From Gymnothorax reevesii (taxonomy: Eukaryota > Chordata > Actinopteri > Anguilliformes > Muraenidae): DNA of 64,000 nucleotides. Of this stretch, positions 45,361-57,456 are shown piece after piece. Position 1 is the first letter of the stretch. Every line of letters starts with the position of its first letter. Location of the stretch: contig CM056573.1 of assembly GCA_029721435.1 (NCBI GenBank), positions 99,873,447-99,937,446 of the forward strand, given 5' to 3'. The translations under genes and the position numbers were made by a program. The notes under the pieces were generated by a model, which saw nothing but the letters and a program-made list of their open reading frames with translations, was not told where the DNA came from and did not search any database.

Positions 45361-46067
45361 GCTTAGGAGCTTTTAGGAATTTCTTTGCTCTGCATTGTGA
45401 GCATGTGTCTATATTTATTGCGGGAGGGGTCACTGGTCTAAGCGCACCTCTTGTCTTGGATGCACTTCGCCAAGGGTTGGAGACTCCCTCATGGTTACAG
45501 CCAGTCTGAATGATGTCACTGGTAAACGTACCCTGGCATTTAAGGTTCACTTCGGAATGGAGGTTATATTAATCGCCTGTGGCTGCTGAGTGCAAGAGCC
45601 ATGGAGGTCCCTCTGATGTGTGGACCGCAATAATACATCACTGCACTAGAGGGAAGGGCATTTAACATAGCTTCTGTCTGGGTTGACCTTAGAGAGCCCA
45701 TTAGTGTGAGAAGAAGTAGTTACACAGAGATCCCCTGTTTCAGTCAAAGGCCTATTTCTTTTTAGGTCAAAGAAATGATGTAAATCACTTCTCTTTCAGG
45801 GTGAGTGAGGTGCTCAAAAAAGACACTTTTGAAGTTTAATTTGGAAACCCAACTCAGCTGAAGTGAGGAAGATAATATTTTTTCAGGGTCTGTGCATGCC
45901 AGAGGCGTGCCAGTCACAGAAATAGCTAAATAAATGTTATTCTTTTCTGACTCAGTGAGGTAGGTTGGCGGGCTATTGCAGTCTGCAATTGCACCATTAC
46001 ATTGTGTACAGTTAGCAGGCAGTGTTTTATACATAGCATACATGTTTCCTTTGTATTTATTCTCATA
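45361..46067. other. Quiet stretch
   Basis: No gene or repeat recognised. Confidence 0.4.
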
Positions 46068-46590
46068 CAGTCAGGTTCAGAATTATTGGCCAACCATTAT
46101 TAAAAAAATAAACAGAAAAGACCACTTTAAAAAAAAAAAACTCAATTAATAATTTATATGTTAAGTTCAAACACACAATCAGAGCCCTATTATGTTTTCT
46201 TACCAAATGCAGGATTATGTGTTCATTATTTCAAAAAAAATTTTTTTTTGCTTTATTATGTTAATTAAAGTAGCTAAATAGTGTCATGTATTTCATCAAT
46301 TCTTGTCCACTGGTTAAAGTTTAAGCAGATTCCCTGTCACTCATTGCTATGGTAAAAATAAAAAAGCATTTGAATTCAAAACAGACAGATGATAAATGTC
46401 CAAATTAGATTACAGGTTCTGGAAAATATGTGTGTAAATGGTAAAATATGCCACTCAGCATAACAGACAGTAACCAAAAATGTGAGACGTGGAATAGAAG
46501 TGCAAAGATCAGATAAGGGATATTTAGGATTCACGTCCCTACGGGAAGTGGGCTATGGTGGAAAATTGGTGCCAATTATTTTAAAACCTA
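46068..46590. mobile_element. Possible Tc1/mariner remnant
   Basis: The start CAGTCAGGTTCAGAATTATT followed by GGCCAACC resembles a Tc1-type terminal repeat, and GTGCCAATTATTTTAAAACC near 46570 could be the decayed opposite end. There is no readable transposase. Confidence 0.35.
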
Positions 46591-48491
46591 CAAAACTTAT
46601 TAAAAAATTAGATTGTAGAAGGAAAAGCATTGAAACGTGAGAGTAGCGTACCGAAATGAAATCATAGGAGGTACTGTACCTTATTCAACTGGGCAAGGAC
46701 AGTGCCATTGACTCAACCCTTCAACTGTCTGAACACCATCCCATTGTCCTCATTTTTGCATTACTGTTTTACATCAGTGAGAATTTTGGGTCAAACAAAT
46801 CCCAGGTACGCAACTCTTCAATCCTCTTAACTTGACCAAGCATTATGCGAGAATGATGTCATCCAAAAACAAACAGGGCTTTCTCACTCTTGATTAACTT
46901 TGACTGAAATAGCCCCTCAGAGTTCACAACAAAATGGCATCGTCAGAGGGATTAGGAGCAGATGGCCATGACACAGAGGAATGGGGGGGTGGGGGGGGGG
47001 GGGCACCAGAAAAAGGGATGTAAGGAGGAGAGTGAAAGAGAGAGAAGGAATTCTGAAAAATTCCTCAGGCGTGAAGTGACCAGGGCAGATTACCCTGTGA
47101 GGAATGCCTTTCAAAGTATTTCTGAGCATAAGGCGATCAATAGAAGCTCTGATCAAAAATCAGCATGCTTGCACATCAAAGGACACTCCTCTATATGAAA
47201 AAAATCTCAGTCCACATGGTACACTAATTATTAATATGGTTCGCAAAGGTCTCGTGTTTCATAGACAAAAAAGAAACTCGCCGAAAATACACAATTTCTC
47301 ATAAATTTTGAATTCATGTTATGTGCATTATTGCTCTGTTCCAACACAGTCTTTTCCTTCCTTAAGACAGTGTATTTTGTGTAGAGCCCAGCAAGAGCTT
47401 GAGGTTCAGATTGAAGTATGTTTAGCTCTGAAGGGCATGACCGCAGCATTAGTATATTGGTTACTGGCAACTTCAGATGGCTTGAAAGACAATAATGGTC
47501 TGCTGAACATGGTGTCAGCTGTGTCCTACAACAGCGCAAAACAATTTTTTATTTAATGCTGTCAATGTAAATCGTTGTTTTTTTTTACTAGCAAATGTTT
47601 TCCAAGATGATATTGGACCATTTCTGTCCTTGCTTACTATGATGTAAGTTATCCGTTTGCGGTTCACTTATGAAAAAATCCCAGTGAAACATCAGTGAGT
47701 TAATGTGTTTTTCCACAAACACTTGTATTAATTATTTGAATTTTGTTCTTTATTTTTCTCCAAGCATTAGCATCTATTCTCATAGAGAGTAGGCAATGTT
47801 CCCATATTGGTTTTTTTATTAGGAAAAAAGACTGACCATGTGCAAAGCAACAATCACGTCATCTAGATTGTCCGGTTATAGCCCACAATTTGTTTACCTT
47901 CCCTCATCGAGAGGGGAGTCGTTAGACTCACGTCAGTGCTTTTAAAACACTTCCTAAAGCATACACATCGGAGAACACATTTAAGTATACAGCCTGCTGT
48001 CTCTTGGTATGTTAAAAATTAATACAGAAACCTCTTGAACCTATGGATTAAAATAAATATTTTATGTTAAGAGCCCTAACTTATCCTACACTTGGCAATT
48101 GCTCTCGAAATGAAAACAACTCATCAGTTCTCTCATCACGTCCACTTAAAACCTTGAAGAGTTAAACACCCATTGGCAGTATGCCTGTCAAAAAAATGTA
48201 CAGAAGGACATCTCCTAATGAATCAGGGCAAGTTTTTAGGTCACCTCTTCTCTGAAATAACATGAATGCAATTCAATAGACTACTCAAACCACTCAAATA
48301 TGATCTGAAGTGTTTTCCAGCCAGCCTGGCATATTCCACTCCCAGGTGCCTCAGATACCTACATTCAAAGATGTCAAATGCAAGACTGAAAAACAATGCC
48401 AAGTTCAGACCTGAAAGAAATCCGACTGTTGCTTGAGTTTACCAGACACCACATGCAGCTCTGTCCGATTGACGCAGCATTGTCATTTCCA
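46591..48491. other. Quiet stretch with a G homopolymer
   Basis: A G-rich run lies at 46984-47003. No gene recognised in the rest. Confidence 0.4.
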
Positions 48492-48743
48492 CACTGTAAA
48501 ACCAAATGTTTAAGTCCTGAACATATGCTTCACACTTTTTTGTAACTCTGTTTAAACATGTCACAGTGTTTAGATTCAGTTCTAAAGTGTACCCAACAAA
48601 TCTGAAAAACCTTGATGGTAACATCCAATAAACATCAGTGTTTTGAATGAGAACACCTATTAACAAAAATAATCACCAGGCATTTAGCTTTTACACTGAT
48701 GTTTAGATTATAAACATGTCAAATGTTCCACAGTTTTACAGTG
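48492..48743. mobile_element. Possible short MITE (252 bp)
   Basis: CACTGTAAAAC at 48492 and GTTTTACAGTG at 48733-48743 are perfect 11-bp inverted ends. A similar pair (ACTGTAAAAACG ... ATTTTTACAGT) occurs at 62946-63027. No target duplication was found. Confidence 0.45.
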
Positions 48744-48945
48744 CACAGATATTAAAATCCCCAAACTAAGTGAACAGGGTTTTTAATAAAGACAATGTAA
48801 TGAAGTATTGAGTATATAATCTAGTTCCTACACACCCTCAGTTTCTCTGCTGTCTCTGCTGAAATTTGAGGTCAAAATATTATTTCTGCAGCTAATGATA
48901 ATGTGTGACATTAATGGTGCATCAGTATGACTGAATGTGCATGTA

Positions 48946-49487
48946 CACTACCTGACAAAAGTATTAGGACACAACTATTTATGTGTGTGATTTTCTTACA
49001 GTGCAGTAGAAAATACTGAATGTATCATGTTTGGAAATAGTTGTTTATTCAAATAAAAATACAGACCTCATTTTGGATAGGCCACCCTGAATTATTGTTT
49101 GTCTTCACCCCCCTTTTATAGAGAATTAAAATCACCCCATGTGTCACACCTGATCATAATGACTGGACCAACAGTAGCCATTGATCTTCCATTATGCCAA
49201 GGACACAATTTCAAACATGTAAATTTGAAAATTACCATCATGCAAGCACAATTTATGATAATATTTCTTACTGAAGACAGACCAATATTGAGAGTTTTTC
49301 GCACAGAGAAAAAATATGTCAATATGTATATCTGTAGTTTCCCCAAATGTTCAATAATGTTCTGTGATGTTTACATGTATATTTTAGGACAAAAGTCCTA
49401 CAATGCTCGCATATAATACAGTATAACACATGTACATCAAAAATTGAGTGTGAATGAGGAACGTCCTAATACTTTTGTCAGGTAGTG
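48946..49487. mobile_element. Tc1/mariner-type non-autonomous element (542 bp)
   Basis: The terminal inverted repeats are perfect over 25 bp, beginning CACTACCTGACAAAAGTATT, and the element is bounded by TA on both sides (48944-48945 and 49488-49489). The interior lacks any transposase motif; open frames in it are chance. Confidence 0.9.
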
Positions 49488-49509
49488 TACATGAATCTAA
49501 AATCAAAAA

Positions 49510-49930
49510 AAAGAAAAGGCTTCAAACATGCATTTTTTTCTACCCCACAAACACAAGGCAACACTTACACCTGCTAAAATTCTTATTGTAGGTGCACAAA
49601 ATCCTGCACTGCAAGTTTTAAGTTAAAGAACTCATATGCTCAAATGTTTTGCTGCAGTTGTTTCGGAAAATATGGTGCAAAACTACTTAGCTGCGAAAGT
49701 GGAATTTGCAGTCATGAAAATATAGTTTTGCATGCATATTGGTCATTCAGTCACAAAGAAAAGGTTTCAAACCTGCTAGAAAAAAAATCTACCCTACAAT
49801 CACAACACAGCACTTACACCTGCTCAAATCCTTACTGTTTTGAGCAGATCTCATTTGCTCAAATGTTTAGCAACAGTTATTGCAGAAAATAAGGTGCACA
49901 ACATTTTGCACACCTGTATGAAAGAATATA
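49510..49930. repeat. Direct duplication of ~245-bp period
   Basis: The words AAGGCTTCAAACATGC, CTACCCCACAA and ACACTTACACCTGCTAAAAT recur about 245 bp later as AAGGTTTCAAACCTGC, CTACCCTACAA and GCACTTACACCTGCTCAAAT. It overlaps the left member of the inverted pair below. Confidence 0.75.
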
Positions 49931-50178
49931 ATTTGTGAAGTTTTTTGATTCCACACATAACTCTGTAGTTACACCTGCTCAAATTCTCTGATAGAAACAC
50001 CAGTCAATATCTACAAATGCTTGAATCTGCTGCAGCAAGTTTCAAATACAAGTCTGCGCACTCTCACTTTTGCACCATTTAGCGCCGTAAATGTGGTGCA
50101 AAAGGATTAGTATTTGTAGATTTGGGGGTGGGCACTGTTCAGAGATGTAGAACCCTTTACACCAATCAAAGCCTTGAT
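49655..50178 (+). repeat. Left member of a dispersed inverted pair
   Basis: This segment is an inverted, diverged copy of 52256-52645. Matching words include ACCAATCAAAGCCTTGAT (perfect, 18 bp, 50161-50178), CAGGTGTAACTACAGAG and GGTGCAAAACTA with GTGGAATTTG. No coding capacity or known family. Confidence 0.8.
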
Positions 50179-50189
50179 ACAATGGCACT

Positions 50190-51073
50190 CGAAAGGTTGA
50201 CAGCTTTCCCAGTTTCCCAGCTTTCAAAGTTTTAAATACTTTCAAATGGACAGCAAATTCAGATTTGAGATAACACTTTAAATATGACACTTCCATGGAG
50301 CACATTTACATGGACAGCAAAGTTTTGACTACTGGCCTTATTCTTATTCATTCGTCCAATTTTGCTTCCTCATTTTGACTGAAATGGGAAGTGCCATGCT
50401 TCCGCGGAACTTTTTGAGTCTTTACTCCATAATTTTCCTAGAGTTTCAAATTCATATCTTTATTTTACTGATTTTAGCGACTGTCAGATCGGACATCCAC
50501 TCCACTCTTGGATATATAAGATTAAGGTCAATGATTGAGAATTTTGTTTATTATATGATAACTATGGGACAGTGGAAGGATTGTGGTTACTCCTGTTCTG
50601 CCTAGTTGGTACTTTTTAGCATCTCCCACCAGTAGCAAATTTGTTTAGACAAGCACATGAAAACCTACCCCTCCTCCTTATTCAGTCAGCAACCTTTTTG
50701 AAAATGTCCACATTGCGGTGTCTGCACCCATCCGAAAGCTTCATAATAACCATTTCCCTCAAAACACGTAGCATAAATAGTTTTAGCCTCATTCCAAAAA
50801 TATTGAGACTTTTTTTTAATGAGCAGCAGTCATCTTAAAGTAAAAAACCTGGAAGCTAGGATGCTTTTAAGTTTGACTGCCATATGTGCTGCAAATGCCG
50901 TTACAGTGAGATTAAATATCATATTTATGAAAGGCGAGTAGTCATTTTTGATTCAACGAAGGCTTGAAATAAATTAAAATGACTACTTTCGTTTCACAAA
51001 TTTGATATCTCGGGCTCACAAATTTGAGATTCTAATTTATTCCCATTGCGTAATTTGGAAAATAAAAAAGGTA
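50190..51073. other. Quiet stretch
   Basis: A small inverted pair (GCGAGTAGTCATTTTT with AAAATGACTACTTTCG, 50934-50996) is the only structure noted. Confidence 0.4.
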
Positions 51074-51278
51074 TTAGCTTCTAGTTGGTGGTTTATTCAA
51101 ATCATTGGGATGAATAATTCGGTAGCAAGCATGCTGACGCTTTTGTGCCATTAAATTAATTCAAGTTTCTGCAAAGCAGTTAAACGTGTAACTTATTACT
51201 TTAATGTCGAAAAGCGTTAGCATGCTAGCTCGTGAATAATTCATTCCATTGACTTGAATAAACCACTAGAAGCCAGCG
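51074..51278. repeat. Palindromic repeat (MITE-like, ~205 bp)
   Basis: The left arm 51074-51143 and right arm 51210-51278 are inverted copies with scattered differences: GGTTTATTCAA with TTGAATAAACC, and AGCATGCTGACGCTTTT with AAAAGCGTTAGCATGCT. No coding capacity. Confidence 0.75.
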
Positions 51279-51523
51279 CTAGTGGTAGTTTACAGTTACT
51301 AACAGGATTGGTCACTATTGAGAAGATATTAGCTGAAATTTGCAAGTGAATGGAATCTGATCAATCATGATGCGAGAAAGCTGTACTATACATGTATAAT
51401 ATCAAACATATATGACATGGCTCTGTCACACTAATTTTTAATCATTTGTGGGATAACGGTACATACATGTCTACAATGCTCTTCAACAATGCAAATAAAA
51501 TTGGAATACTCTACCAATCTTAA

Positions 51524-52006
51524 AGGGGAACTCAGGGCTAAATCATAATGGTGTTTTATACAAAAAAAATCACATATCCGGGATGATATACCTTTCATCT
51601 GCTCATCATCTGATATACAAGAGTAGACTGATAAGTGACAGAAGCAAACCGTTAATCTTGAAGCAACCCTGCATATTTCAGAAAGTACTGAACACCATCT
51701 TGTGCAACTAACCAATGGGCCATATTGAACAATCTTTAGTCATGAAATAATCGACTGGGACAATCACACTATCTAATACAATAACAGCGTATACCTCTGG
51801 GCGAAGGGGAATGGTTCGTCATTCTCGGGCGACGTTGCGTCATTATCACGTGACCGTTGAAGCAGAAGACAGCTAATTAGGGGGAATAAAACCTAATTGT
51901 CTTGTCTTTGAAAATAAAAATTCCACATTTTTGTATTTTACAATATTTATTTACACTAATTATGTTTGTATAAAACAGCATTATGATTTAGCCCTGAGTT
52001 CCCCTT
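51524..52006. mobile_element. TTAA-type non-autonomous element (~483 bp)
   Basis: The ends form long inverted repeats beginning AGGGGAACTCAGGGCTAAAT and continuing about 40 bp with few differences. TTAA stands at 51520-51523 and 52007-52010. This fits a Kolobok-type MITE, and its first bases (AGGGGA) match those of the larger TTAA element at 5181. Confidence 0.85.
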
Positions 52007-52255
52007 TTAACCACTTGATGCTCCCTATGACCTTGTTCTGATTAAGGTTATTAGAACATAGGTCTCCTGTCTATGTGGCAGTGTCATATTCGTAATATTG
52101 TCTTAATAGGGTTAATGTCGGAATAATGCCATCCATGTGAACATACTGATTGAGTGTATATGATCGAACTATTTAAGTTGGGAAAACTTGCTACCCTGTC
52201 AGAGTTTTTCCCAGCATTTTCCCAGCACCCCAATCAGCATTTAGAGCACCTTTGA

Positions 52256-52645
52256 ATCAAGGCTTTGATTGGTCTACAGGGTTCTCTATCTCTAAAGAGT
52301 GCCCGCCCCCTACTCTCAGATACAAATCACTTCTGCACCTCATTTACTGCCATAAATGGTGCAAAAGTGAGAGTGCATAAACTTGTATTTGAGACTTGCA
52401 GCAGTAGATTCGAGCAGTTGTAGATGTCGTCTTCTGCCAGAGAATTTGACAGGGTGTAACTACAGAGTTGTGACTGTGGGAGAAATAATACAATTTTACA
52501 AATTATATTCCTCATACAGGTGTGCAAAGCAGTTTTGCACCGAACCTTATCCAACAACTGTTGCAAAAGGCGAGTTTCTGAGTAGCTTACATTTTTACAA
52601 GTACAAATTCCACTTTCACAGGTGCTCAATAGTTTTGCACCAAAT
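52256..52645 (-). repeat. Right member of a dispersed inverted pair
   Basis: Inverted relative to 49655-50178 (see that entry). This copy lacks the internal direct duplication of the left copy. Confidence 0.8.
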
Positions 52646-52708
52646 TTACCTGCATAAAGGTTGTACAGAATTAAATACAGTGATATCACAAGTATCGCTG
52701 AACAAATG

Positions 52709-52763
52709 TTTGTGTGTGCGTGTGTGTGTGTGTGCGTGTGTGTGTGTGTGCGTGCATGTGTGT

Positions 52764-52794
<31 letters not shown>

Positions 52795-52796
52795 CA
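52709..52796. repeat. (TG)n microsatellite
   Basis: A long TG tract with CG interruptions. It creates spurious open frames with repeated T-H or C-V residues on both strands. Confidence 0.97.
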
Positions 52797-52799
52797 TTG

Positions 52800-54722
52800 C
52801 TTGTGGACACGACTGGGCCAGTGTGTGCGACAACATGCATGTGTGTCTGTTCGCATACACTTGCCCGCACAAATGAATCTGCTAGTGTGTGTGATTGTGT
52901 GGTGGATTGAGGGACTTGTTAACGGCTTGCTTACACGCTGCTAAACTCAACAGGAAGGGAAAACAACCCTTCGGGTGACAGTAAGCTCACACAAACTGCC
53001 TTGCAGAACTAAAACTAATGTCTGAACATAATCAAAACCCAGACGAGACAAAATACTTTATGTTCCATCACATATTCTACTAACAAAATAAGAATCTCAT
53101 CATCATGGAAGGACTGCTAGGACGAAACAAAAGTTTATCCATATCATGTGGTCTTTATCTCTAATTTATATACAGCATGACCTTGGTCTTCAAGAATGAT
53201 GCATTAAAGACTAAGAAACACATACTGTCTCACACTTTAAAAAGGTCATCCAAAAATGATGGGATATGTGGAAGCACATTTCCCATTTTTGCATTTTCTG
53301 AATAATGCGGAGGGGAATTTTTTTTTTTATAATTCTTATTTTGGCACCCAGCGTTCAAGGCCAGTCACTCCATAAAAGAGAAAATATGCTGCCAGTTAAT
53401 AGTTGCACACTCGTAATTGTGGTTTCCAATAGCAAATTAACAATCCATAAGTTGCTTTGTTATGTATAAACCAGGCAGGACACAAAGTAAACCCATCAGG
53501 ATGAATTAGCACTCAGAACAACTGTAACCCCTTGGCTTACACCCTGATAATTTTTATTACTTGTTTCAAGCAGGAACAAAAGATAAGCAATACAGCTCAT
53601 GAACGCCTTGAGGGGGTAACCAAACAGCAGTATCCAAGCAGTGCTGAAGCGCATTAGCCTGTGTAAATACAGACCAAAGAGCTGAGCCCGATTGTGAAAC
53701 AGCCTGTCGTGGTATGGGACTCAGTAGGGGGGCTCTCACATCTATACCACTGCCTCATTCACAGGCAAACACAGCACATTGTTATTCGGAGTGTCATAGG
53801 CCACCTGCAGTTGAACCAGAGGGCAGAGGGAAGTGTCTGTGCGTGTTTGTGTGTGTGTGTGTGTGTGTGTGAGGGATGACATCACCACCAAAAATGTCCC
53901 TTTTTTAAACCTGCCTACAAAGCCCAGGACATTGTTTCAGATCTGCTTATCTGCTTTGAGCAGATGGATGACATCACTCTGTGCACATTCACAAAATATG
54001 TCAACCCTCGACCACTTACCCTCCCCTGAAGCATCCTTCTCATTCGTTAATATAAAGGTGTTGGACGTCACAGCCTCGCGCTGTTTCAGACCACTCATTC
54101 ATAGTCTGCTTAATTAGACTGCATCATTATCGTGTCATACTTTCACATGACACTTTTTGTCTCGCTCCTTAAACTATTTGTCCTGATCCTTAAATGTGTC
54201 ATTCCAGGGCCTCGCTTTTGTATAACTGAGTACAAGTCATTGGTTTCCAAACCAGACGTTAATATTGCCTGACAGACCCATTAATTTGATGCAATTCAGC
54301 AGTGAAAATCAACTAATCATGGGCATGTGGTGGGCTTAAGGTGGGACACATATATATACCTGGATCTACCTGGGGGAGTTTTGGAAGGATATATTTCACA
54401 CTAAGATTTATTGTTTGAGGAAACGCATGGCATCTGCGCAATAATTATGCAATTATACTGGAGCGGGACACACAAGAAAGATGAGTAACCTGAACGATGC
54501 AGCCAATCTGCGCAACTATTTACTTACATAGCGGATATTATGCGTAATAAGTTTCCTACATGGGTTCCCTGCGTGGCATCCAGGCTACACAGAATATGAT
54601 CAGACTGATCACATAGACTTCATGCGTTATACGAATAACGCCGATAACTTGTGTCACGATTGTAATTACGCAACCCAGTTTCAAAGCCATCTAGCAGATT
54701 ATTCTTGATACGCAATTTATCC
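52800..54722. other. Quiet stretch with a short TG tract
   Basis: A second TG run lies at 53849-53873. No gene or mobile element recognised. Confidence 0.4.
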
Positions 54723-54730
54723 GTGTAGGA

Positions 54731-54925
54731 CAGGGGTGTCCATTGTTATCCAGATAGGGCTGGTGTGGGTGTTGGCTTTTCTTAGAGCTCAACACCAACA
54801 CACCTGATTCTACCCACCAAGATCCTGATTGAAACCCGTGATTAGTTAATTAAAGGAATCAAGTGCAGTAGGGACAAAAACCAGCACCCGCTCCGGCCCT
54901 GTACGGATAAGATTGGACACCCCTG
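54731..54925. mobile_element. hAT MITE (195 bp)
   Basis: The ends CAGGGGTGTCCA and, inverted, CAGGGGTGTCCA match exactly over 12 bp, and an exact 8-bp duplication GTGTAGGA flanks it (54723-54730 and 54926-54933). No coding sequence. Confidence 0.93.
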
Positions 54926-54933
54926 GTGTAGGA

Positions 54934-55461
54934 CTTACACTCTTTTTCTTAGTGTGCACATCGCAGTCATTTAGCTGATGTATTTTATCCAAATTGCTGT
55001 GATATGATTGTGATTCTGATCTTAGTTCGGCTGCATTGTGGCATGAAACAACAGGCATGAAATACTGAAGATTCCCTGCCACGAGATGGCTGATATCTAG
55101 CCTGGCAACAAACCGCAGTGGAGGGATGGACAGATGGAAACGAGGGCAGATAGAAGAATGAAAAAAAGATGTTTCCATACATGAAATTTCGTTGAGAAAT
55201 ATTGAATGGTCCAGGAATTCAGGCCCTGAAAAGAAGCGTGACAAACTGATGGACGGATGGATGGACACAGAGAAGGACAGCACTCATTCCTATATCCCCC
55301 ATCCACTTTGTTGCGGAGGATAATTAACCCTCTGAATCATCTTTAGCCTCTAGGCTATGAGCTCCAGTTTAAGTGAGAGCTGTTTTATATTGGGTACATC
55401 TGCCTTCACTCTAGCATGCAATGCTAAGCAGACAGAGGATGAGCTTTGATTCATACCTGTA
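54934..55461. other. Unassigned sequence
   Basis: A short GATGGATG-type run near 55249-55263 is the only simple repeat. The 145-codon minus-strand frame overlapping the hAT MITE has no recognisable domain. Confidence 0.4.
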
Positions 55462-55463
55462 TA

Positions 55464-56744
55464 CGAGGGTCGTTCAAAAAGTTCTGAGCCTCACCCAGAA
55501 AGAGTCACAGGAGAAAAGCAGTTTTTCATTATTTTTCAATATAGTCTCCTTTAACTTCAATGCATTTGGTCCAACGATGCTCAAGCATTGCTATCCCATC
55601 AGAGAAGGCAGCGTCCTGGTTGTCCAAAAACTCCTCCACAGCACGTAAGACTTCATCATTGCTACCAAAATGGTGACCGCACGGGTCGGATTTGAGTTTA
55701 GGGAACAGGTAGAAGTCAGATGGAGCTAATTCTGGTGAGTAAGGGGCATGAGGCAACAATTCAAAGCCACAGTTGGCTGCTTCAGCCACTGCCACCTGTG
55801 CAGTGTGAACAGGTGCATTGTCCTGCAGTTAGAGCACACCCTCCCGCAGCTTTCCTCTGCATTTCTCCTTGATTGATTTCTTCAATTCTTGTAATTCTGA
55901 TGCGCAATACTGCCCATTAATAGTTTTACCCCTCTCCAAGTACTCTATCATGATAACACCTTCAGAATCCCAGAAAATACAGGCAATCACCTCGCCGCCA
56001 GACGCTGTTTGCTTGAATTTTCTTGGGGCATGGTGTTTCCACTGTTAGCTTTGAAGCTTTGATTCAGGTTCAAAGTGGTGAACCCATGTTTCATCTTGGA
56101 TCACTAGTCTTCGGCGGAAATTCTCTGGGTCAGCCTGGAAGTGAGTCAGAAGTGTCCTGGAAACGTCCACTCTTTTCAGCCTCTGTTCTGGTGTCAGCAT
56201 TCTCGGTACCCATCTTGCAGACAGCTTGTTCATCCCCAAGATCTCAGTTAAAACAGTGTGCAGTGAACCAGCACTGATGCCTGTGGCCTTAGCTATCTGT
56301 TAGACAGTCAGACGTCTGTCATCCAAAACCATGCGGTGAATTGTATCAACTTGTTTATCAGTGGTTGATGTTTTTGGGCGCCCTGACCCAGGGTCATCTT
56401 CTGTGCTGTCCCTGCTCCGCTTGAATTCTGCATCCCGCTTTTTAACAGTGGAATAGGAAGGGGAGTCCTCACTAAGTGTGTTTACCATGTCCTCATGGAT
56501 TTCCTTGACTGTCAAGCCTTTCTTTTGCAGATACTTTATCACATCTCTGGCTTCTGTTTTGTCCATTTTCACATTTTTCTTGCACTTGTCAACTCTCTAA
56601 AGGGCTCACTTGCACTGGCATAAAGTCAAAAATCCGATACCTTTTTTCTAGTCTTATATGAAGTCCTAGCTCGTACCACAACAAAAAGGTTCAGCTGTTG
56701 CTCGTCCTTCTGGGCGGGGCTTAGAACTTTTTGAATGACCCTCG
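55464..56744 (-). mobile_element. Mariner transposon (1.28 kb)
   Basis: The terminal inverted repeats start CGAGGGTCGTTCAAAAAGTT (left) and CGAGGGTCATTCAAAAAGTT (right, inverted), bounded by TA at 55462-55463 and 56745-56746. The length is that of a full mariner. The single transposase gene lies on the minus strand and is interrupted by stops. Confidence 0.92.
55529..56572 (-). pseudogene. Mariner transposase (DD34D type), three nonsense codons
   Basis: The ATG at 56572 starts M-K-M-D-K-T-E-A-R-D. The N-terminal helix-turn-helix reads I-K-Y-L-Q-K-K-G-L-T-V-K-E-I-H, and a second one with a linker follows (D-P-G-S-G-R-P-K-T). The catalytic region has V-I-Q-D-E-T-W-V-H-H (first Asp), L-Q-D-N-A-P-V-H-T-A (second Asp) and P-Y-S-P-E-L-A-P-S-D-F-Y-L-F (last Asp), the classic mariner signature. 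The frame is nearly continuous over about 348 codons, the usual length. In-frame stops fall after D-R-R-L-T-V (near 56301), after S-K-L-Q-S (near 56045) and just before L-Q-D-N-A-P (near 55829). All three catalytic acids remain, so the copy died by point mutations, probably not long ago. Confidence 0.9.
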
Positions 56745-56746
56745 TA

Positions 56747-57249
56747 GTGCAATCATGTTTTACTAACAGACAAGTTTGCAATTTTGTCAGTCACTTTGTC
56801 AGTTGAAAACCACTTTTCAATATCAGTCCTTCTCTGCAATCTCTGCTCTACTGTGACTGGCTGTTCGATGCGTTTGACAGACTTTGATTGGTCCAAAAAA
56901 TACCCTAATATAAACTCAATGTAAAGAGCTGAATCAGCTGATTCAAACAGTCTTTTTTTGGTTCTTTTTTCACAACCCTCACGTGAATCCCTTGTGTGTC
57001 TTTTCACAATCCAGCTACTTAACGTTTCTGCTCGGTGTATGAGTCTTGTGATTGATTTGTCTCTTAAGCATCTCTTCCACCTGGCTGAGTCTTGTTTCAC
57101 GGTTGTTTCCTAATGACCATGTGATGGGTATCTAAGCCCTCTGTGTGATGGTTCTGCCCTGCAGTCCCTCCCGCTCCTGCTGTCTTCGCCTCCACTTCAA
57201 CAAGCCACACCTGTTGCTCATTGAAGTGGAGGTGAAGTGTAAAGAAGTG
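56747..57249. other. Unassigned sequence between mariner and DIRS element
   Basis: A 115-codon minus-strand frame (57100-56753) contains no domain I recognise. Near 57186-57236 a small inverted pair (CTCCACTTCAA ... TTGAAGTGGAG) is present. Confidence 0.4.
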
Positions 57250-57274
57250 TGAGATTCAGTGGCATATTCACATT
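57250..57274 (+). repeat. Left copy of 25-bp host inverted repeat flanking the DIRS element
   Basis: This 25-bp segment ends three bases before the DIRS left end and is exactly reverse-complementary to 62162-62186, which lies 290 bp beyond the right end. Chance is a very unlikely explanation for 25 of 25 matches. Confidence 0.9.
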
Positions 57275-57277
57275 CCC

Positions 57278-57456
57278 GTTCTATTTCGTACGTGCTCCGC
57301 CCTCTAACGGGCTTCGCTATTGGTTTACCCCTCCGAGGCCCCGCCTCGGCGCCTGAAAAGAAAATTGAACTCACCTGCTCCGTAGGAGTGGGTAGCGTAC
57401 TCACCCCCTATAAAGCCCCGCCGCTGTCAGTGCTCGTCTCCCTTTTTCACTCAGCC
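57278..57456 (+). repeat. DIRS left inverted terminal repeat
   Basis: Starts GTTCTATTTCGTACGTGC. Its inner part, from CCCTCTAACGGG to CTCGTCTCCC, is nearly identical to the right repeat. TATAAAG at 57409-57415 could act as a promoter box. Confidence 0.93.

Noticed and set aside
52327..52872. A 181-codon minus-strand open frame with long alternating T-H residues
   Set aside because: The middle is the translated TG/CA microsatellite and the rest overlaps the inverted repeat copy. The other strand is open over the same tract, which is what simple repeats produce.
54846..55283. A 145-codon minus-strand frame
   Set aside because: Part of it is the 195-bp hAT MITE and the rest has no recognisable domain or splice context.
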